A stretch of DNA of 64,000 bases from Candidatus Marisimplicoccus framensis (GTDB lineage Bacteria; Bacteroidota; Bacteroidia; Flavobacteriales; Flavobacteriaceae). Below, piece after piece: positions 1-8,930 of the stretch; positions within the stretch are counted from its first letter, which is position 1; each line of letters starts with the position of its first letter. A program made the translations under genes and the position numbers. Location of the stretch: assembly GCA_905182065.1 (NCBI GenBank), contig CAJIZN010000001.1:186001-250000 (forward strand), in the 5' to 3' direction. The notes below the pieces were generated by a model. It saw only the letters and a program-made list of their open reading frames with translations. It did no database searches and had not been told where the DNA came from.

Positions 1-1755
1 TTCAAAACCTGCGCCTTTATTAGCTATAGAGACTCCATCAACAAAAGAGATTGGATAATTATTATATTTTTTATAGAAAGCTTCAAACGTAAACCTAGAA
101 GAATCTGTCCAGTTAAATTCTAAACCTCCAACAATATGATCACTTCTTGTGTATTTAGAATTTTTATTTAAAAACATGTCATTCCTGCCTTTAAAACCAA
201 GTGAGGTGTAAGTAGGAATCTTAAAATATCTACCTGAAGCAAAATTTAATTTCCATTTATTGTCATCCGATATTTTTAAAGAAAGAGCTATTCTTGGTGA
301 TATATTTTCAAAAATATTATTCTTCTCAGTAAAGTTATCCTGATCTAATCTCACTCCAAAGGACACCCCTAGCTTATCATTAATAAATGCTTTAGATGAT
401 TTAAAAAAGACTCCATATTTTATAAAATCTATTTTAGTATCGTAATTAATATTGTAAAAATCATATTGAGTATTATTTAAGTAATTAGATAATTGAAAAT
501 TTCCTCCAAATGAGAATTTATAATTATTATTATTATGGTTACTATTAAATCTTAATTTAGTCTCATCCTCATTAGAAATATTTGAAAATGAAGGGTTTGA
601 TTTAGATAAATTATTTTGAAATCTTTCAAATTTATTATCTAGTCTATTGTTACTAATAGACAGGTTAAAAAATCCATTTTTATTTTTATAAAGTCTTTTC
701 CATGAAACACCAAAAGTTCTAGATCTTTGATTTATAATGGGTATTTGTTCTATTTGAGATTCATTTTCAAAGTCAAATTCATCAGATTCGTTTAAGGTTA
801 ATTTATCAACTGAACCAATACCAATGAAATTCAAATAATTGAAATCATCAATTTTATGTTTTATTTTCATTTGATAATCCCAATAATCAGGTAAAAATGA
901 TAATCCAATAGCCTTGAATATAAACTGAAGATAACTTCTTCTTACTGATACTATAAAGGATGTTTCTTTATTTTTAAATAATTTTAATGGACCTTCAAAA
1001 GTTAATCCTGCTTCACTTGATCCAATTCTAAAATTCCCAGATATCTTTTCAGGATTTGCATCCTTTTGTTCAAAAGATAGAACACCAGAAAGCGCATTAT
1101 CATACTCTGCACCAAATGAAGAAGTTGAAAGAGTTACATCTTTTATAAATGAAACATTTATCAATCCAACTGGACCTCCAGAACTTCCTTGAGTACTAAA
1201 ATGGTTTATATTAGGTATTTCAATTCCATCTAAGTAGTAAACGGTTTCATTTGGACCTCCACCACGAATTATTATATCATTTCTAAAACCACCTATTGAA
1301 GGTGATATTCCAGGTAAACTTTGAATAACTTTTGTAATATCATTATTACCTCCAGGATAAGTTTCAATTTCTACAGCAGAAAATGTCTGAGTTGATAATG
1401 GAGTTTCAAAAGAGGTTTTAAAAGGTGACTCTACCAAAATAACTTCATCTAGTATTTCAGAAGAAGGGTTTAATATATATTGTAAAGATTGATTTCCTGC
1501 TGATTTAATAATTACATTAAATTTAGTAAGAGATTTAAATCCAATAAAACTAGCTGTAACATTGAAACTTGAAGTCGGTATATCAGTAATTTCAAAATAA
1601 CCATTTTGGTCTGTAATAGTATAAAAACCTGAGTTTTCTATTTGAATAGTTGCACCCTCTAGCCCAAAACCAGTCTCACCATCAATTACTCTTCCTAATA
1701 AATCCCCCTGATTTTGTGCAAAAACATTTATTGAAAAGAGTAGAAAAAAACACAA
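1..1755 (-). CDS. TonB-dependent outer-membrane receptor (C-terminus outside window)
   Basis: The frame stays open from base 1755 to the window edge, 585 codons. After a hydrophobic signal ending VFAQ comes a carboxypeptidase-regulatory-like beta-sandwich (about residues 18-100, starting GRVIDGETG), then a TonB plug (about 125-230, with QSLPGISPSIGGFRND and IIRGGGPNETVYYLDG), then beta-barrel strands. The family imports large substrates across the outer membrane using TonB energy; the substrate here is not evident. It lies 21 bases behind a sugar isomerase-like gene on the same strand, so the two are probably co-transcribed and may share a substrate pathway. No ATG is available: the first start after the in-frame stop is TTG at 1753-1755. 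One more T in the T7 run at 1744-1750 would instead join the frame to a TTG at about 1773, giving a longer signal peptide, so the 5' end may hold an indel. Confidence 0.9.
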   Translation of the reverse strand, partial: MCFFLLFSINVFAQNQGDLLGRVIDGETGFGLEGATIQIENSGFYTITDQNGYFEITDIPTSSFNVTASFIGFKSLTKFNVIIKSAGNQSLQYILNPSSEILDEVILVESPFKTSFETPLSTQTFSAVEIETYPGGNNDITKVIQSLPGISPSIGGFRNDIIIRGGGPNETVYYLDGIEIPNINHFSTQGSSGGPVGLINVSFIKDVTLSTSSFGAEYDNALSGVLSFEQKDANPEKISGNFRIGSSEAGLTFEGPLKLFKNKETSFIVSVRRSYLQFIFKAIGLSFLPDYWDYQMKIKHKIDDFNYLNFIGIGSVDKLTLNESDEFDFENESQIEQIPIINQRSRTFGVSWKRLYKNKNGFFNLSISNNRLDNKFERFQNNLSKSNPSFSNISNEDETKLRFNSNHNNNNYKFSFGGNFQLSNYLNNTQYDFYNINYDTKIDFIKYGVFFKSSKAFINDKLGVSFGVRLDQDNFTEKNNIFENISPRIALSLKISDDNKWKLNFASGRYFKIPTYTSLGFKGRNDMFLNKNSKYTRSDHIVGGLEFNWTDSSRFTFEAFYKKYNNYPISFVDGVSIANKGAGFE

Positions 1756-1776
1756 TAATTGTTTAGATCATTCAAA

Positions 1777-2676
1777 TTAAGAGTTAAGAGCTTGATCACA
1801 ATATTCATAACATCTTTTAACTTCATTGACTCTATTTGATCCACTAGGAATTCTATATTCAAGTTCAACTGATGCTGTGAACTTAAATGAATTATCTCTA
1901 ATTAATTGGAGAACTTCTAAAATAGGAGTATCACCTTTACCCCATATTTGGTTATCAGACGCGCCAAGATTTAAGGGTTTTGCAGCTTGTCTATCTTTTA
2001 AATGTAGACTACATATTTTTGAATGATTTTTTAATATAAAATTTAATAAGGCCTCTTTTGTGTTTTCTGTTCGGGCAGCAATGTAATGTCCAATATCTAG
2101 ATTTATAAAATTTTTCTCGGAGTCATCCATAGCAAAGTCCCATGCAGTATCAGATGCTTGAAGATGTGCATGGTATCCGATATTAACGTTATGTTTTTCT
2201 GCTAAACGAGATATTCTTTTAGTATTTTCTTTTGTGGTTAATTCAGCAGTTAAATAGTCTGCACCAAGAGCTTTAGTAGCCTTCATTGCATATTCTACCT
2301 CGCCATCAGAATTATTAGGACTCATACAATATGGCTTATATGCAAAAATATTAATGCCTTGATTTTTAAACTGTTTTTTTACATTCTTAAAATCTTTCAT
2401 TGAAACATTTGTTCTCCAATCAGGGTGAGATCTTTTTGACCTAGGCATACCCAATGTTGTCTCAACGTGGTTACCCATCAGCTCAATATTATCAGAACCA
2501 GAATCTAAACAGTTTTGAATTATAATATTCATGTCTTCAATTCCTGGGTTAAAAGAATATGTCACTACTGATATATCAACTCCATTTATATCTTTAAGTA
2601 AAGGAGAAAAATTAAGATTTAGAGCTCCGAAAGTAACAAGAGATGATTTTTTTATGAAACTACGTCTTGAATTCAT
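1777..2676 (-). CDS. Tat-exported sugar phosphate isomerase/epimerase-like TIM barrel protein
   Basis: 299 residues of the xylose isomerase-like TIM barrel type (AP endonuclease 2 superfamily). The N-terminus MNSRRSFIKKSSLVTFGAL carries a twin-arginine motif followed by a hydrophobic stretch, so periplasmic export is likely. Metal-site-type segments are visible: GYHAHLQ (around residue 167), NLDIGHY (around 193), SLHLKDR (around 223) and the terminal SVELEYR (around 270), which match the His/Asp/Glu ligands of this fold. The exact substrate cannot be read from sequence; relatives are sugar or inositol isomerases and many are unassigned. It precedes the TonB receptor gene on the same strand, which suggests a role in periplasmic handling of an imported carbohydrate, but that is inference. 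Confidence 0.85.
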   Translation of the reverse strand: MNSRRSFIKKSSLVTFGALNLNFSPLLKDINGVDISVVTYSFNPGIEDMNIIIQNCLDSGSDNIELMGNHVETTLGMPRSKRSHPDWRTNVSMKDFKNVKKQFKNQGINIFAYKPYCMSPNNSDGEVEYAMKATKALGADYLTAELTTKENTKRISRLAEKHNVNIGYHAHLQASDTAWDFAMDDSEKNFINLDIGHYIAARTENTKEALLNFILKNHSKICSLHLKDRQAAKPLNLGASDNQIWGKGDTPILEVLQLIRDNSFKFTASVELEYRIPSGSNRVNEVKRCYEYCDQALNS

Positions 2677-2761
2677 TATTGTTATTTTTATATTTTACAT
2701 ATGATTTAAAATAAACTTTAAAATCTTCGATTAAAATAGTTTTTAAATATCTAATTACAAA

Positions 2762-3416
2762 ATGATAAAGGGGATAATCTTTGACATGGATGGAACGATA
2801 GTTGACAGTATTCCTTATCATTACGAAGCATGGAAAATATTTTTTAATGAAAAAAAGATTGCTAATTTTTCAAAAAAATTAGACAGCTTTAAAGATAAAG
2901 GTGGGAGCACACTCGATTTTATGAGATCTATATATGGTAACCTTTATTCAAAAAAAGAATTAAAAAAGATTATTGAAGAAAAGGAAATTGTTTTCAGAAG
3001 AATATCTAAAGGTAAAATTAAGCCCATTTCAGGTTTTATTGAATTTTTAAATTTATTAAATCTAAAAATATTCATCGTTGGGCTGGCAAGTAACGCAATA
3101 AGAAAAAATGTTTCAATGATAATTAAATGAACTAGAAATTTATGATCATTTTGATAGTATTATTTGTGGAGATGAAGTGATTAAAGGAAAACCTAATCCT
3201 GAAATGTTTAATGAAACTATTGATAGATTTAATATAAATAAAAGTGAGTGTTTAATTTTTGAAGACTCATTGGAAGGTGTTTTAGCTGCAAAAAATTCTG
3301 GTATTAAAGTTATTGGAATAACATCTAGTAGCTCTAATAAGGTGCTTACAGATGCAGGATGTGCTATGTCAATTAGTGATTATTTAGATTTTAAATTATC
3401 AGATATTAGAATATAA
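2762..3416 (+). CDS. HAD-superfamily hydrolase, beta-phosphoglucomutase-like (frameshifted)
   Basis: Two frames together make one HAD phosphatase of about 218 residues. The first part (2762-3130) opens with IIFDMDGTIVDS, the nucleophile/acid DxDGT motif, followed by the helical cap. The second part (in frame to 3416) has the conserved GKPNPEMF lysine motif and FEDSLEGVLAAKNSG, which holds the magnesium-binding acidic pair. The frame is broken by one extra base near 3128-3130: removing the T in ATTAAATGAACTAG restores IIKELEIYDHF and the sequence up to the second part. The family removes phosphate from, or mutates, small sugar phosphates; the substrate is unknown. It converges on tRNA-Leu. The break is probably a sequencing error, though decay cannot be excluded. 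Confidence 0.85.
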
Positions 3417-3449
3417 ATCTGCAGATGTATTGAATTTAGTAAAAAAAAG

Positions 3450-3530
3450 TACTTCGGGTGGGAATCGAACCCACACTCCAAAGGAACTGGATTTTGAATC
3501 CAGCGCGTCTACCAGTTTCGCCACCGAAGC
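3450..3530 (-). tRNA. tRNA-Leu (anticodon CAA)
   Basis: On the minus strand the gene folds as a class II tRNA. The acceptor GCTTCGG pairs with CCGAAGT, ending in a G-U pair. The anticodon stem CTGGA/TCCAG encloses loop TTCAAAA, so the anticodon is CAA. A long variable arm follows, then the T arm GTGGG-TTCGATT-CCCAC. The 3' CCA is not encoded. A TAnnTTTG box sits 10 bases upstream and an A8 run (T8 on the minus strand) lies just downstream at 3441-3448. Confidence 0.95.
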
Positions 3531-3540
3531 TAAAGAGTCT

Positions 3541-3548
3541 CAAAATTA
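3541..3548 (-). promoter_or_regulatory. Candidate -7 promoter box for tRNA-Leu
   Basis: Minus-strand TAATTTTG fits the Bacteroidota -7 consensus TAnnTTTG and lies 10 bases before the tRNA 5' end, the expected distance for a start just upstream of the mature tRNA. No clear -33 TTTG is seen. Confidence 0.5.
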
Positions 3549-3606
3549 ATAAATTCCATTATATTAAATAATTTATAATAAAATTATACTGAACAATAAT
3601 TATTTA

Positions 3607-3614
3607 TAAATTTG
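3607..3614 (+). promoter_or_regulatory. Candidate -7 promoter box for prs
   Basis: TAAATTTG matches TAnnTTTG and is followed by C, as is common in Bacteroidota promoters. It ends 12 bases before the TTG start and 18 before the GTG alternative of prs, so the leader would be very short. Confidence 0.55.
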
Positions 3615-3626
3615 CACTCCAATTAA

Positions 3627-4565
3627 TTGATTGTGAAAACACCAGTAAAATTATTTTCTTGCACACAGAGTACTACTTTGTCTAAACAAATTGCTAAACA
3701 CTTTGGGCAAGATTTAGGTAGTGTTTATTTTCAAAGGTATAGTGATGGTGAGTTTCAACCTTCTTTTGAGGAATCTGTTAGAGGATCTAGAGTCTTTTTA
3801 ATTGGCTCTACAAACCCTTCAACAGACAATTTAATGGAAATGCTTCTTATGCTTGATGCTGCTAAAAGAGCATCTGCAAGACATATAACTGCAGTTATTC
3901 CATACTTTGGCTGGGCTAGACAAGATAGAAAAGACAAACCAAGAGTTCCTATTGGAGCTAAATTAGTAGCTAAACTTCTGGAAGCAGCTGGAGCTACAAG
4001 AATTATAACTATGGATTTACATGCTGATCAAATTCAGGGATTTTTTGAAAAACCTGTTGATCATCTATATGCTTCATCAATTTTTGTTCCTTATTTAGAA
4101 TCCTTAAATATTGATAACCTCACAATCGCATCTCCTGATATGGGTGGTTCTAAAAGAGCATATGCCTATTCTAAATTTTTAGATGCTGATGTGGTTATAT
4201 GTTATAAACAAAGATCAAAAGGGAATATTATTACACACATGGAGCTAATTGGTGATGTTACAGGTAAGAATGTTGTTTTGGTTGATGATATGGTTGATAC
4301 TGCAGGAACTCTAACTAAAGCGGCTGACCTAATGATTGAAAAAGGAGCGCTATCAGTAATTGCTATCTGTACGCATGCATTACTTTCTGGTGATGCGTAC
4401 GAAAAAATTGAAAAATCAAAACTTAAGAAATTAATCACAAGTGATTCAATTGAAATAAAAAATGAATCAAAAAAAGTTGAACATTTAACATGTTCTAAAA
4501 TATTTGCTGAAGCAATGTATAATGTTCATCACAATAAATCAATTGACAAACTATTTATAAACTAA
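3627..4565 (+). CDS. prs: Ribose-phosphate pyrophosphokinase (PRPP synthetase)
   Basis: 312 residues. It makes 5-phosphoribosyl 1-diphosphate from ribose 5-phosphate and ATP, the precursor of nucleotides, histidine, tryptophan and NAD. Diagnostic stretches are SDGEFQPSFEESVRG, YFGWARQDRKDKPRVPIGAK (the flexible ATP-binding loop), MDLHADQIQGFF (the metal-binding DLH segment) and the PRPP loop VVLVDDMVDTAGTL. No ATG is present at the 5' end: TTG at 3627 or GTG at 3633 are the candidates, and family length does not separate them. It leads the prs-rplY-pth run, with only 5 bases before rplY, an order I recall from other flavobacteria. Confidence 0.97.
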   Translation: MIVKTPVKLFSCTQSTTLSKQIAKHFGQDLGSVYFQRYSDGEFQPSFEESVRGSRVFLIGSTNPSTDNLMEMLLMLDAAKRASARHITAVIPYFGWARQDRKDKPRVPIGAKLVAKLLEAAGATRIITMDLHADQIQGFFEKPVDHLYASSIFVPYLESLNIDNLTIASPDMGGSKRAYAYSKFLDADVVICYKQRSKGNIITHMELIGDVTGKNVVLVDDMVDTAGTLTKAADLMIEKGALSVIAICTHALLSGDAYEKIEKSKLKKLITSDSIEIKNESKKVEHLTCSKIFAEAMYNVHHNKSIDKLFIN

Positions 4566-4570
4566 AAAAA

Positions 4571-5250
4571 ATGAAATCAATAAAAATTAAAAGTTTAATA
4601 AGAGAAGTTACTGGAAGAAAAAGTACAAATTCAGTGAGAAAAGATGGTAATGTGCCGTGTGTGTTATATGGAGGGGATGATGTTTTACACTTTTCAGCTT
4701 CTGAAATAGGTTTCAAGGATTTAGTATATACAGCATCTGCACACACAGTTGTTCTTGATTTTGGAGATAAAAAGAGAAATGCTATTCTTCAAGATATACA
4801 ATTTCATCCTGTATCAGATAAAATTATTCATGCAGATTTTTATGAACTTCATGATGATAAGCCTGTAACTATGGATATTCCTGTTGAACTTAGCGGATCA
4901 GCTCCAGGAGTTCAAAATGGTGGTGGTATTTTAACTAGAAATAAAAGAAAGTTAAGAATTAAAGCACTACCTGGAAATCTTCCAGACTCACTCAATGTAG
5001 ATATTTCTAAGCTTGAATTAGGTGATAAACTTTATACTTCTCAACTTGAAGATGAAAAATTTGAATTACTTCATCCCGAAAATACGGTTATTTGTCAAGT
5101 AAGAACTTCTAGAGCTTCAATGGCATTACCAGAAGATGAGGAAGGTGTTGAAGGAGAAGAGGTGCAGAAGGTGCAGAAGGTGCAGAAGGTGCAGAAGGTG
5201 CAGAAGGTGCAGAAGGTGCAGAAACTCCCAAAGAAGATTCAAAAGAATAA
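4571..5250 (+). CDS. rplY: 50S ribosomal protein L25 / Ctc-type (frameshifted C-terminus)
   Basis: Binds 5S rRNA in the large subunit. Residues 1-90 form the L25 domain (REVTGRKSTNSVRKDGNVPC, then LQDIQFHPVSDKIIHADFYE) and about 95-190 form the TL5/Ctc beta domain. The uninterrupted frame runs to 5281 but reads an unnatural V-Q-K repeat. One base seems missing at 5160/5161: shifting there turns the 9-base repeat into Gly-Ala-Glu units and ends ETPKEDSKE with stop 5248-5250. An acidic GAE-rich tail is typical of Bacteroidota L25, so I end the gene there. The tail is non-essential and variable; the conserved domains are intact. It sits between prs and pth. Confidence 0.9.
5161..5223 (+). repeat. 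Seven tandem copies of a 9-base unit inside rplY
   Basis: GGTGCAGAA is repeated seven times without mismatch. Being a multiple of three it preserves frame and encodes Gly-Ala-Glu in the corrected frame. Copy number is likely to vary by slippage, changing tail length without affecting the ribosomal domains. Confidence 0.95.
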
Positions 5251-5292
5251 TTGTTATATAATTAATCTTAACTTTATTTAGATTATTATATA

Positions 5293-5925
5293 ATGTATTT
5301 TTTTAAAAATATCGTATCATGGTTAACTTCAAAGTCTGATATGAACACGTATCTCATAATAGGAATTGGTAATATTGGCGATCAGTACAATAATACCAGA
5401 CATAACATTGGATTTGATGTAGTCAATGAACTTTCTAAAGTTCTAAAAGTAGGGTTTGAATCAGTAAAATTAGCCCAAAGAGCAGAGTGTAAGTTTAAGG
5501 GAAAAAAAATTATACTAATCAAACCTAATAATTATGTAAATAACTCTGGAAGATCATTTTTATATTGGAAAAAAAAAGAAAAAGTTAGTACAGATAATAC
5601 GCTTGTAATTTGTGATGATCTAAATCTTTATTTTGGAAATATTAAAATTAAATCTTCTGGTACAGCTGGAGGTCACAATGGATTGAAAGATATTGAAGAG
5701 TTTTTAGGAACTGTAAATTACCCCAGAATTAGAATTGGGATCTCAAATAATAATAAAATTCCAACATCAGATTATGTTCTTGGTAAATGGTCTGAATCTG
5801 AGCAATCAAATATTCATAATTTAGTGAAGATATCCTCTGAAATAGTATTCTCATTTATCCAAACAGGGATTGAACGAACAATGAGTTTTTATAATAAGAA
5901 GAATTTTATTGATGAAGATTTATAG
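5293..5925 (+). CDS. pth: Peptidyl-tRNA hydrolase
   Basis: 210 residues. It cleaves peptidyl-tRNA that has dropped off the ribosome, recycling the tRNA. The family motif begins at about residue 22: LIIGIGNIGDQYNNTRHNIG, with the Asn and catalytic His of the TRHN segment. LIKPNNYVNNSG and the downstream CDDLNLYFG and GGHNGLKDIEEFLG blocks complete the active site. A short positively charged extension of about 18 residues precedes the core; an internal ATG at 5341 (MNTYLIIG) would give the usual length. The gene follows rplY and overlaps the start of ribF. Confidence 0.96.
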   Translation: MYFFKNIVSWLTSKSDMNTYLIIGIGNIGDQYNNTRHNIGFDVVNELSKVLKVGFESVKLAQRAECKFKGKKIILIKPNNYVNNSGRSFLYWKKKEKVSTDNTLVICDDLNLYFGNIKIKSSGTAGGHNGLKDIEEFLGTVNYPRIRIGISNNNKIPTSDYVLGKWSESEQSNIHNLVKISSEIVFSFIQTGIERTMSFYNKKNFIDEDL

Positions 5926-6838
5926 AAGTATTCAAGATTACAATGAAGAAAAAAGATCAGTTGTTACAATTGGAACATTTGATGGTCTTCATCAAGGTCA
6001 TCAAAAAATATTTAGCAGACTAATTAATACTTCTAAGGATAAAAATTTATCTTCTGTTGTCTTAACTTTTTTTCCACACCCTAGGATAATTTTAAATAAG
6101 TATAATGATATTAAGATGATAGACACATTAGATGAGAAAATTTTCCATCTAGATAAAATTGGAATTGATTCATTAATAATCCACCCTTTTGACAAGGATT
6201 TTTCTTTATTGACTGCTGATCAATTTATCAAAGATTTTTTAGTTGAAAAAATTAAGATAAAACATATAATAATCGGATACGATCATAGGTTTGGAAAAGG
6301 AAGGGAAGCTTCAGTAACAGATCTAAAAAATTATTCCAATGATTTAGATTTTACAGTAGAGGAAATCAAAGCACAAGAAATTGAGAAAATTACAATAAGC
6401 TCTACAAAAATTAGAAATTCAATTAATGAAGGTGACTTAATAACAACTGAAAAATATCTTGGAAGATATTTTAAGCTAACTGGAAAAGTAGTCAAAGGAG
6501 ACGGATTAGGAAAAAAAATAAATTATCCTACTGCTAATCTTTTAATTAAAGAAAAGTATAAAATTATACCTAAGGATGGTGTTTACTTTATAAAAACAAA
6601 AGTTGATAATAAACTTTATAATGGTATGATGAATATTGGCCATAGACCAACCATTGGTTCAAATGATAAATCAATTGAAGTTCATTTATTTAATTTTCAT
6701 CAAGATATTTATGACAAACAAATATCTGTTGATATTATATTAAAAATTAGAGATGAAATAAAATTTTCATCAATCGAAGCTCTTAAAGAACAGTTATTAA
6801 AAGATGAAAATTATTGTTTAAAATTAATAAACAAATAA
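5912..6838 (+). CDS. ribF: Bifunctional riboflavin kinase / FAD synthetase
   Basis: 308 residues. It converts riboflavin to FMN and then FAD. The N-terminal FAD synthetase part has VVTIGTFDGLHQGHQKIF (nucleotidyltransferase HxGH-type motif) and IIIGYDHRFGKGREA. The ISSTKIRNSI segment lies near residue 160. The C-terminal riboflavin kinase domain has GDGLGKKINYPTANL, DGVYF, and NIGHRPTIGSNDKSIEVHLF. I chose the ATG at 5912 rather than the TTG just before it, since M-K-I-Y fits the family N-terminus. It overlaps pth by 14 bases, implying coupled translation. Confidence 0.96.
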   Translation: MKIYRSIQDYNEEKRSVVTIGTFDGLHQGHQKIFSRLINTSKDKNLSSVVLTFFPHPRIILNKYNDIKMIDTLDEKIFHLDKIGIDSLIIHPFDKDFSLLTADQFIKDFLVEKIKIKHIIIGYDHRFGKGREASVTDLKNYSNDLDFTVEEIKAQEIEKITISSTKIRNSINEGDLITTEKYLGRYFKLTGKVVKGDGLGKKINYPTANLLIKEKYKIIPKDGVYFIKTKVDNKLYNGMMNIGHRPTIGSNDKSIEVHLFNFHQDIYDKQISVDIILKIRDEIKFSSIEALKEQLLKDENYCLKLINK

Positions 6839-6865
6839 GTTTTATCTTTGGTTTCAAAATAATCT

Positions 6866-8140
6866 ATGCTTTCAATCGATAAAATTTCTAATGACAGAGA
6901 GGCTACTTTAATAGGCCTTAAGAAGCGAGGTTTTAGGAATCTTGAAGTCATTGATGAACTCATAGAGCTTAATTCTGTTAGAAAACAAATTCAACAAAAA
7001 CTTGATCAAATTTTATTTGAATCTAATACTATCTCCAAAGAAATTGCTGAAATTTTTAAATCAGGGAATCAGAGTAATGATGTTGAGGGTCTTAAAAGTA
7101 AATCAGCAGAGTTAAAAACTAAATCGAAAGATTTATCAGATCAACTTGATAAAACAAAATCTAGTATTTTAAGTATAATTACTACTATACCTAACTTACC
7201 TGATAAAGATGTTCCTGAAGGTTTGACTGTTGATGATAATTTAGAGGTTTTTACAAGTGGTCAAATCAAAGATTCAAATGAGAGTTTAAAAAATCATTGG
7301 GATTTAGCGAAAGAACTTGATATAATAGATTTTGAACTTGGAAGTAAGATTACCGGTTCAGGATTTCCTGTTTATAAAGGTAAAGGAGCTAAACTTCAAA
7401 GAGCACTAATTAATTTTTTTCTTGACCGAAATACATCTGCAGGCTATACTGAATTTCAAGTACCTCATCTGGTTAATTCTGAATCTGCTTTTGCAACAGG
7501 ACAATTACCAGATAAAGATGGTCAAATGTACCATGTCAATAATGATGATTTTTATTTGATTCCAACTGCTGAGATTCCATTGACTAATATTTATAGAGAT
7601 AATATACTATCTAATGAAGAACTTCCTGTTCTACTTACTGGTTATACTCCTTGTTTTAGAAGAGAAGCTGGAAGCTATGGTTCTGATGTTAGAGGTCTTA
7701 ATAGACTTCATCAATTTGATAAAGTTGAGATAGTTAGACTTGAGCATCCAGAAAATTCAAATAATGCTCTATCAAAAATGAAAGATCACATAATAAGTAT
7801 CTTATCTGAACTTGAACTAGATTTTAGGATACTAAATTTATGTGCAGGTGATTTAGGTTTTACCTCAGCTATAACTTATGATTTTGAATTATTCTCAAAA
7901 GGTCAAAAAAAATGGCTTGAGATTAGTTCTGTTTCAAATTTCAAGACATATCAGTCAAACCGACTTAATCTTAAATTTAAGGATAAGGATGGAAAAAATT
8001 ATTTGCTTCATACTCTTAATGGAAGCTCTCTTGCTTTACCAAGAGTAATGGCAGGATTAATTGAGAATAATCAATCAAAAGAGGGTATTAAAATTCCAAA
8101 AGCCTTAATTCCATTTACTGGATTTGATATAATTAATTAG
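6866..8140 (+). CDS. serS: Seryl-tRNA synthetase
   Basis: 424 residues, the usual length. It charges tRNA-Ser and tRNA-Sec types with serine. The N-terminal 110 residues form the tRNA-binding antiparallel coiled coil (rich in Lys/Glu heptads). The class II catalytic core follows: motif 2 around GYTPCFRREAGSYG, the HQFDKVEIV segment, CAGDLGFTSAITYDFELF, and motif 3 near LHTLNGSSLALPRVMAGLIE with its invariant Arg. It starts 27 bases after ribF and is followed 4 bases later by rsmA, so it belongs to the same run of genes. Confidence 0.97.
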   Translation: MLSIDKISNDREATLIGLKKRGFRNLEVIDELIELNSVRKQIQQKLDQILFESNTISKEIAEIFKSGNQSNDVEGLKSKSAELKTKSKDLSDQLDKTKSSILSIITTIPNLPDKDVPEGLTVDDNLEVFTSGQIKDSNESLKNHWDLAKELDIIDFELGSKITGSGFPVYKGKGAKLQRALINFFLDRNTSAGYTEFQVPHLVNSESAFATGQLPDKDGQMYHVNNDDFYLIPTAEIPLTNIYRDNILSNEELPVLLTGYTPCFRREAGSYGSDVRGLNRLHQFDKVEIVRLEHPENSNNALSKMKDHIISILSELELDFRILNLCAGDLGFTSAITYDFELFSKGQKKWLEISSVSNFKTYQSNRLNLKFKDKDGKNYLLHTLNGSSLALPRVMAGLIENNQSKEGIKIPKALIPFTGFDIIN

Positions 8141-8144
8141 CAAT

Positions 8145-8930
8145 ATGGTAGGAAGTGTTAAGCCAAAAAAATACCTGGGTCAACATTTTTTAATTGATGA
8201 AAATATATCAAAAAAGATCATTGAATCAATTGATTTTAATAAATACACTAAAGTTATTGAAGTTGGTCCTGGTAAGGGTGCCTTAACCAAACACCTACTT
8301 AATATAAAAGATATTTTAACTCTAGTTGAAATTGATAAAGAATCTATTTTTTTTCTTAAGAATGAATTTATAAAAGAGAATCTTGAGATAATAGAAAAAG
8401 ATTTTTTAAAGTTTGAAATTGCTAAAACCTATCCTTCATTAAGTAGGATTTTAATAATTGGAAATTTTCCATATAATATTTCATCTCAAATTTTATTTAA
8501 AGCTATAGAAAACTATAATTCTATTAGTTCTCTTGTTGGTATGTTTCAAAAAGAAGTAGCAGAAAGAATTGCAAGTAAACATAACTCTAAAAAATATGGA
8601 ATACTCTCTGTGAAAACTCAATTATTTTATGATGTAAAGATTTTATTTAATGTTTCCCCTAACGTATTCTTTCCAAAGCCAAAAGTTGATTCTGCAGTTA
8701 TTTCATTGACTAGAAAAGAGAATATAAATCTTAATTGTGATATTAATTTATTAGATAAAGTTATAAAGTTAAGTTTTCAGCAAAGGAGAAAAAAAATAAA
8801 AAACTCTCTAAAAAGACTTGATATTCAGGATAATATATTAGAAGATAGTATCTTTGAATTAAGACCAGAGCAGCTTTCTGTTCAAGAATTTGTCAAATTA
8901 ACTCAAAAAATTAGTAATGAGACAATTTAA
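8145..8930 (+). CDS. rsmA: 16S rRNA dimethyladenosine transferase (KsgA)
   Basis: 261 residues. It uses SAM to dimethylate two adjacent adenines in the 3' hairpin of 16S rRNA during small-subunit maturation. Motifs: KKYLGQHFLIDENI (N-terminal signature), VIEVGPGKGALTKHLL (SAM-binding motif I), LVEIDKES (motif II acidic residue) and GNFPYNISSQILF, with NFPY as the catalytic motif IV. The C-terminal FPKPKVDSAV and QRRKKIKNSL segments are typical of KsgA. The last 14 bases overlap mgtE. Confidence 0.97.
   Translation: MVGSVKPKKYLGQHFLIDENISKKIIESIDFNKYTKVIEVGPGKGALTKHLLNIKDILTLVEIDKESIFFLKNEFIKENLEIIEKDFLKFEIAKTYPSLSRILIIGNFPYNISSQILFKAIENYNSISSLVGMFQKEVAERIASKHNSKKYGILSVKTQLFYDVKILFNVSPNVFFPKPKVDSAVISLTRKENINLNCDINLLDKVIKLSFQQRRKKIKNSLKRLDIQDNILEDSIFELRPEQLSVQEFVKLTQKISNETI

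Noticed and set aside
5161-5223. Tandem 9-base repeats as a CRISPR or non-coding array
   Set aside because: Units are contiguous without spacers and are coding multiples of three inside rplY.
5161-5281. The longer L25 frame with a Val-Gln-Lys repeat
   Set aside because: The alternative frame gives the acidic Gly-Ala-Glu tail and ETPKEDSKE end typical of the family, so the long frame is taken as an artefact of one lost base.
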